A stretch of DNA of 64,000 nucleotides from Lycorma delicatula (Eukaryota > Arthropoda > Insecta > Hemiptera > Fulgoridae), in NCBI RefSeq assembly GCF_047948215.1, contig NC_134456.1:64127529-64191528 (forward strand), in the 5' to 3' direction. A program made the translations under genes and the position numbers. Below are positions 58,312-64,000 of the stretch, piece after piece (positions within the stretch are counted from its first letter, which is position 1; every line of letters begins with the position of its first letter). The notes under the pieces were generated by a model that saw only the letters and a program-made list of their open reading frames with translations, did not search any database and was not told the DNA's origin.

Positions 58312-61300
58312 CTGAAATGGAAAAAAGGTATCCATATAAATTAAAGCAACAATAGTTTCTTTTTTAATATGATATACAATTCTATTAAGGTAAATAAATA
58401 CTAGTATTAAATTCCTAAGTTCATTAAGGATTAAAATCTTTAATCAGTTTCTACAGAATGAAAAATATAACTAAAAATACATATAACACATAATACTTTT
58501 GAAAATAACTATAGTAGCACCTTTTAAATTTTACACTGCTGTTCAGATCTCATGTATCATTTCCTCATTATTTTATAAATAAGGAAAGTAGTGCCTTCTT
58601 CTTATTCATGTAAAGTATATAAGTTGTTACAATTCAGTTGGCCTTGTTAACTAACAGCTGACATTTTCTATTAATAGTGTATCTAATTCTAATATTGTTT
58701 AGTCCAGATTTACACATCATACAGTAAATATGTACATAGAGTAAATTACACATATAAATTAAATTAAATCATAAACATGTTAACATATAATGATCATTAT
58801 AACTTATGAAAATATATTCATTAAACATAACTAACTGAACAATGTATTTTATTTACTACAAAATATGAATCACCAAATTTAATAGAGAGAATATAAATAC
58901 ACCTAACCAAGGTATAGCACCAAGGGTTTTTTTATTCAAATACTATAATCCTTAGGATTTGCAATATTTGTAAATGATCTGATTATTTAATTCTTTATGT
59001 ATAATTACTTAGAACAATGAATAAATACCATCAGTTGATAACATCAGTAAAGATTATATAAGGTAAAATATTTATTTAAACTATCTGTTAGGGATGGCAA
59101 ACAGTTGTGCGACTAGTAAGTGAAAGTAAAGAATACTTCTGTTTTCATGAATAGACTATGCATGTCACTTAAATGAACAATGGGCATCTACGAAATATAT
59201 GTTAGAAGTAGATGGCATTCTGCCAATCATGAATTTAACTTTATACAAATTCATGTACTTGTTGATTTATCACTGAGGTATTAGTTTCCTTTTATATTGT
59301 TTTTAGTATGCATCAGTTACCCACAATATACAATAGTTAACCACAACACAGAAATGGCAGAAAAACAATTTTTCGATCTAGGTATAACTAATGCTAGTGC
59401 AGCTGAATTATTATTAAGTGTATCCTCCTTTTTTCTTGAATTTCAAACCTAATCTCTAATTATTACAGTTGTAATGCATTTTTTTTATATAAGAATTTTT
59501 CATTCTGTAAATGAATGGCTTTTATTATAGTTATTTAATTTTTAACAGATCACTGGGAATATAACACAGATTTATCTTCAATACTGACTTTTAATCAGTG
59601 CAAGTTATTTTTTAACTGTTTATTGTTTATAAAAATTAGTCATTTAACTTTAATTCAGAATAAAGAAAATAAAAAGGATTATCTAGTGCTGTTGTTTCTG
59701 TCCATAGGCAAACTATTTTAATTTTACATTATGTTCATATTTTTTATGACATATGTTTATAAAATCAAGGTGATTTTTGCTGTATCAATATATATATTTT
59801 TCATAATATTAAACACCTTTTGTTCATTGAGCTGGTCTTTGAAACACAGAGTACTTAATATACTTTATGTTTCAAGACCAGATCAATGGACAAAAGGTGT
59901 TTAATCTAAAATTAGATATTTTAAATATTTCATCATTTATAATTTTGCACATCATGTTTTTAAGTAATATATTAAAAGTGATTGGTAAGGTATAACTGTT
60001 GTAAAAATATTATGTACAATTGAAGTAAATTTTACCTGATCTTCTAGAAAAATCTGATTGGCTTTGTGAACAAGATTTTCAACAGCTATGACACCACCCA
60101 GACTATCAACAACATCATATTCAGCAATAATAGTTAGCACCATCAATGCTTCAACAACTAACTGCCTATACTCAGGCTGAGGTATTGCATTCAATACTGT
60201 TTCAACTGCCAATGCGAATTTCAGTTCGCCAGATGTCATCTAAAAAAAATATACAATTTTCATATTCAATAGAGGTCTGTAAATAAAGTAGTGAGACTAA
60301 TTTTTAGCAGCCAAAGTGGCAACAGTGTAAAGTTACTAGTAAACATATGGTTAAATGAACAGCTGATTTATATTAGGTATTAATATTTTTAATTTATTGT
60401 TATGTCAGACGTAAACAAACTTTTCGTGAAACAAGTTTTTGTTGTGCATTACAAAAATGAGTGATTCTAATTATTAGCAACGTTGTGTAATCAAGTTTTA
60501 TGTTCTTGGTGAGAATGCTACTAAAACTTTTTAAAAATTGAAAAGGGCATATGGAGATGACGCTCTGTCACGAGTCCAGGTTTTTAGGTGGTTTAAAGCA
60601 TTTTCAGATGGCTGGGGATCAGTTGTGGCCAATCCATGCTCTGGAAAACTGTTAACGTCAAAAAGTGACAACAATGTTGAGTGAATCAGAGACTTGATAC
60701 GGTACGACTGGCGATTAACTGTTAGAATGATTTCAAAACAATTGAATTTGAACCATACCATCAAATTTTGACAAAAGAATTGGACATGAAAAAAGTTTGT
60801 GCAAAACTGGTCCCAAAAATCCAAACTGTTCAACAGAAAAACAACAGGGTGGAAATGTGCCGCAATATTCTATGGTGAATTGAAACTGATCCTGATTTTC
60901 TAAAAACACTTATTACTGTTGATGAATCTTGGATATTTGAGTACAACTCAGGAACAGAACACCAGAGTAAGGAGTAGCACAGTTCAAACTTACCACACTC
61001 CAAAAAAGCAAAAATGAGCAAATCAAAAATCGAAACCATACTAATTTGTTTCTTTGATAGTAATGGCATTGTCCATAAGGAGGTTTGCCTACAGGACAGA
61101 CTGTAAATCAATATGTTTACCGAGAAATTCTTGAAAGACTGTGGAAAACAGTTGCCTGTGCGAGACCAGCCATTAAAGACATCTGGATGCCGCATCATGA
61201 CAATCAATGCACCTTGTCACACTGCACTCTCAATTAATGAGTTTTTGGCAAGAAAAACATTCCTGTAGTTCCTCAACCACCTTATTTACTTGAGTACCTG

Positions 61301-63088
61301 CGACTTTTTCCTGTCCCCAAATTTAAAAAACACCTCGAGGGATACCATTTTGGAACAGTAGAAAACATTAAAAAAAATTAACTGACCATCTGAAGGATAT
61401 TCTGGTTTCTGAGTTTCATCACTGTTATGAAGAGTGGGAAAACTGTTTGAAGCATTGTGTGGCTTCCCAAGGGAACTATTACAAAGATGATAGAGTCCAT
61501 GTATAATTGGATTATTAACAGTTTTTCTGAACCAGTTTCATTACTTTATTTACAGACCTCGTATATCCAATAAAACAAAGTATTATGGTTTACTTCTACT
61601 AATTCCACTCTTGAAAAGCACATTGCATTAGGGAAAGAATGTAAAAATTCCTTCTCATAATCTGGAAAAGTAAAGCATTCTAATGCTTTAGTCTTAAAAG
61701 ATATTTCACCAATAAATGTGAGATAAATTACCACCAATTAACTTAAGGTGACTGTGGCCACAGTATGTCTTGATCACTTTTAAAATACACTGAAATGTAC
61801 TTGTTCTAACTGGTTATTATCAAGCTAATACCACCAATTTCAATTGGGAAAGCTGGGCGCTATAATAAAACAAACTTTTAAGCTTCCATATTTATAAGCA
61901 TATAGGCATAATTTTTAGTGTTTCTGATTGATGAATACAATTCTAGTTGCCTGACTGGTGAAATATCTTCTGACCATACAATTACTAAAAATAGTATCAT
62001 TCCAGTTTTTACCATTCACACTAACATATTACAAATTTTAATTAGAAACTAAATAAATGAATGATTCTTTTGAAAACTTATGAATTATTTTCCTAATTAT
62101 TAGCAGTTGTGAAAGACATTTTTTAAGTGTTGAGAAAAATCAAAAATAGTCTTCAAAAAATGCAGTGCATCTTGGAGGAGTCACAAAGATGTTCAGGTTT
62201 GTCTGATGAACTTAAGCTGCAAGTTGGTCTTTTTAACAACTCCTGAAGAGGAAACAAGTCCACAAACACCAATCTTACTCAACATAAAAAATACCACCCC
62301 CACTATGTTACATTAAAAAAATGATGATTTAATTCTTCAGCCTTTAGAAAGAGCCAGTAGTGAAAAATCCAATTTGTAAGGCATTCATTCATGAAAAAAG
62401 AGATCAAGGATTAGATGCAGGGAGATAGAAGAGAATTGTGAGTTTCTTGGAAGGTCTGACTAGTTTATCATTATGGAAAGGCTTTTTCATCTAGTGTCAA
62501 CCTTTATGAAAGAGTGGTAGCATTTCTGCACTTCATCTGGAAGATTCTGGGTTCAATTCTTGGTCAGGTTTGGCATTTTTCAATCACTAAAAAATTCATC
62601 CTTCCTAAGTAATTATACTTATGATTAGCATATAATTACTAAGTTAAAATAAATGTTTTCTAATCATCACCTAATAGTCACGATATATGAAATATGGTAT
62701 TGATAGGATATCATTGAGTGAAACCAAATCTGATAAATCGTTGTCAGATATTGAGATTATAATAAATTTTATGTTTAGTACTTTAAAATTATATGCTTAC
62801 TGCTAATAGCAATTTTTATTAGACTTTGATCAACCTACTTTCACACAGTACTCATTCTAATTATTTACTTTGTGATCATTTGTTTAAAACCAACCAGTAG
62901 TAAGACAAGAATGCACTGCAATTCTCTACAAATAATATAATGCACAACATTTTCTATTGGAAAGTTAGAATAATTTCATTAAAGTGATTATAAAAGTAGA
63001 AGATAATATTGAAATTCTGTACAATAAAACTGACCTCCTGAGTAAGATTTTGAGGTAAAAGACGACCCTCTATAGCTAGACCTTGGCA
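58084..63088 (-). CDS. PHKA: Phosphorylase b kinase regulatory subunit alpha, last three exons
   Basis: Exons 63088-63035, 60239-60036 and 58311-58084 join in phase 0 to 161 codons and TAA. The subunit regulates phosphorylase kinase, which activates glycogen phosphorylase. In animals the holoenzyme is a (alpha beta gamma delta)4 complex and the delta subunit is calmodulin. Alpha-type blocks are GLAIEGRLLPQNLTQE, then SGELKFALAVETVLN and QPEYRQLVVEALMVLT. The last exon has YICQHFYDSAPSGSYGTMTY and ends DGEIDCSVQ. CSVQ is a CaaX box, as expected for alpha subunits, which are farnesylated in mammals. The large N-terminal glucoamylase-like part lies beyond the right edge. Introns are GT-AG; the 60-63 kb one holds a mariner. 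The alpha rather than beta subtype is favoured by the SAPSG-YGTMTY block and the CaaX end. Confidence 0.93.
59808..59905. ncRNA. 98-nt near-perfect hairpin, microRNA-precursor-like
   Basis: A left arm (59808-59846) and right arm (59868-59905) pair over about 38 bp with one G-U wobble (on the plus strand), one mismatch and one bulge, around a 21-base loop. The left arm starts attaaacaccttttgttcat; the right arm ends ggacaaaaggtgtttaat. It lies in the intron between the last two PHKA exons. The size and regularity fit a microRNA or short hairpin RNA precursor, but a small palindromic transposon would look the same. Either strand could fold. Confidence 0.4.
60036..60239 (-). CDS. PHKA: PHKA exon (second from last)
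   Basis: 68 codons from MTSGELKFALAVETVLNAI to HKANQIFLEDQ. Acceptor ttttttag|atg, donor cag|gtaaaa. The leading Met codon is internal to the protein, not a start. Confidence 0.93.
60272..61561 (+). mobile_element. Mariner (SETMAR-like family), near full length, inactive
   Basis: About 1.29 kb between inverted repeats: gaggtctgtaaataaagtag on the left, and ctttatttacagacctcg ending at the right, next to TA on both sides. The transposase runs along the plus strand in pieces. ALSRVQVFRWFKAFSDG lies in the helix-turn-helix part, and LTVRMISKQLNLN after it. The middle piece reads VIMALSIRRF-like with many lesions. The end reads VSEFHHCYEEWENCLKHC and then VASQGNYYKDD. At least ten stops and frameshifts are visible. 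It is inserted in the PHKA intron between the third- and second-from-last exons, antisense to that gene. Confidence 0.85.
62098..62165 (+). mobile_element. hAT C-terminal scrap
   Basis: Plus strand reads SSCERHFLSV, then after a one-base shift LRKIKNSLQKM. This matches the hAT dimerisation signature (SSCERSFS...LRxIKxxLRxxM). It is very short and disrupted. Confidence 0.35.
62485..62600 (+). mobile_element. tRNA-derived SINE fragment
   Basis: The tRNA-like part has gagtggtagcatttctgcac (box A region) and tctgggttcaattcttggtc (box B). It is followed by aggtttggcatttttcaatc. It is a different SINE type from the one at 11285. Confidence 0.55.
63035..63088 (-). CDS. PHKA: PHKA exon (third from last)
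   Basis: Encodes CQGLAIEGRLLPQNLTQE, 18 codons. Acceptor tttttcag|tgc, donor gag|gtcagt. Confidence 0.9.
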
Positions 63089-63429
63089 CTGAAAAAAAAT
63101 AAATAGAGAATTAAGAAAACTAAAAACACTTACACACATTAAGTTGATCATTTTTATTTTTCAATGTTATAACATGTCATATATATGAAATTACACACAA
63201 CACAAAAAGTTAGTTCATTATACCGAATGATCAATTTAAAAGACACCGCTATTTTCTTTTGTGAATGTTTATATCAGAATTTGTTGTAGTGGGAATAATT
63301 CATTTGAATGAGGGAAATTTAGTGTATTACAGTTGATGTGTGAGAGAAAGACTGTTAGACTGGATCGTAACTGACTCAGTACTGGTTACATCTATTGATA
63401 CATTGTTAATTGCTTGAACAGTGTTGTGT

Positions 63430-63690
63430 CAATATGTGTTTAACAATAGAAGAACATCAAACGGCATTTTGCCATGTGTTCTTATATTTAGTGCATGAAT
63501 GAATTTACTGAAAAATTCAACAAGGTGGCACCAACAAAAAAGCTATTGAGAAATTGGTAAAAAATTACATAATACAGGTTCTGTTTGTGACAAAACACGA
63601 ATCAGGAAGAGGACAATTTTAACAGAAGAGGTGATGAATACAATTAAGGAGAAAATGGTTGCATTCCCACACACACACACATTTTGTATC
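63430..63690 (+). mobile_element. Mariner-type transposase N-terminal scrap
   Basis: Plus-strand pieces read GTNKKAIEKLVKN, then, shifted, residues close to TGSVCDK and LTEEVMNTIKEKMVAFPHT. These are the paired helix-turn-helix region of a mariner-type transposase, resembling copies 1 and 2 but diverged. It ends in a (CA)n run at 63668-63681. Confidence 0.5.
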
Positions 63691-64000
63691 ATTTTAGTTG
63701 CTGTTATTACTGTTAACTTCTTCCAGGTATTCGTAGTACCACAGTAGCTCTATCATCTGGATACTGTTACTTTGACTTTGTAAAATATCAATTACAAATA
63801 CTGATATTAAACACTCCAACTACTAAATTAAAAAAAAAAAAAAACTTTAGGTGATTCAATAAGAAATTTTATAAAGTACTTAAAAATGTTGTAAGTATAT
63901 TTTAAATGATGTTACTTTACATGAGGCATACATAAAGCAGTCAACTTGCTAGTGCTGTAATTGTAAGTCTGAGAATTGTAATTATTAGAATATTATATTA
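63691..64000. other. AT-rich edge of the window
   Basis: Probably an intron of the PHKA gene. No exon of the kinase subunit is seen in it. Confidence 0.4.

Larger units (their letters stand above)
61562..63034 (-). other. PHKA intron, remainder
   Basis: Intron DNA between the mariner and the exon at 63035. It holds a hAT C-terminal scrap near 62098-62160 and a SINE at 62485-62600. A 63-codon minus-strand ORF (61737-61546) has no recognisable domain. Nothing else is seen. Confidence 0.5.

Noticed and set aside
60531..61207. Minus-strand ORFs of 100 and 125 codons
   Set aside because: Antisense of the mariner at 60272-61561; the plus strand carries the transposase.
1..64000. CRISPR arrays, operons or bacterial-type regulation
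   Set aside because: No spaced identical repeats were seen, and the genes are spliced animal genes.

Overview
The window is AT-rich eukaryotic DNA with small spliced exons, long introns and very many decayed transposons. The four recognisable genes are conserved animal genes. The transposon mix (Tc1/mariner relatives, several hAT elements, a Merlin element, R1-like and Jockey-like non-LTR retrotransposons, tRNA-derived SINEs) fits an insect, most likely a hemipteran. The gene identities come from the sequence; the hemipteran guess is inference from repeat types and is weak.

Host genes, left to right. (1) The last exon of pterin-4a-carbinolamine dehydratase (+, 7952-8128). (2) A complete two-exon mTERF3 gene (-, 22037-21155 and 18240-17963; 386 aa). 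(3) A complete six-exon gene for mitochondrial ribosomal protein L28 (+, 32785-52146; 285 aa), whose 858 coding bases are spread over 19.4 kb because transposons fill its introns. (4) The last three exons of the phosphorylase b kinase alpha regulatory subunit (-, 63088-58084), ending in a CaaX box. Every proposed exon pair has GT/AG borders and joins in frame. Two of the four products act in mitochondrial gene expression, but nothing suggests that they are co-regulated.

Layout. 1-5.2 kb: R1-type retrotransposon fragments on the minus strand plus a mariner remnant at the edge. 5.4-10.1 kb: the carbinolamine dehydratase exon between two copies of one mariner-type element. 10.1-17.7 kb: a SINE, a minus-strand hAT, and a 76-bp direct repeat pair. 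17.9-22 kb: mTERF3. 22.6-24.2 kb: a Merlin element with its terminal repeats and target duplication. 24.8-29.5 kb: a hAT element with an exact 8-bp target duplication. 29.5-32.5 kb: unidentified repeat-like DNA. 32.8-52.1 kb: mRpL28, carrying a retrotransposon tail, a Jockey-like element, a ZBED5-type hAT and a long-armed fold-back element in its introns, plus a deleted mariner. 52.4-54.2 kb: another R1-like fragment. 54.2-58 kb: no identified gene except one exon-like 81-bp island. 58-64 kb: the kinase subunit, with a mariner and a strikingly regular 98-nt hairpin in its introns.

No transposon ORF looks intact. The most useful leads are the 98-nt hairpin at 59808-59905, the fold-back element at 44181-45321 with its 44-codon ORF, the Merlin and hAT insertions whose borders can be set to the base, and the unassigned exon-like island at 57044-57124.
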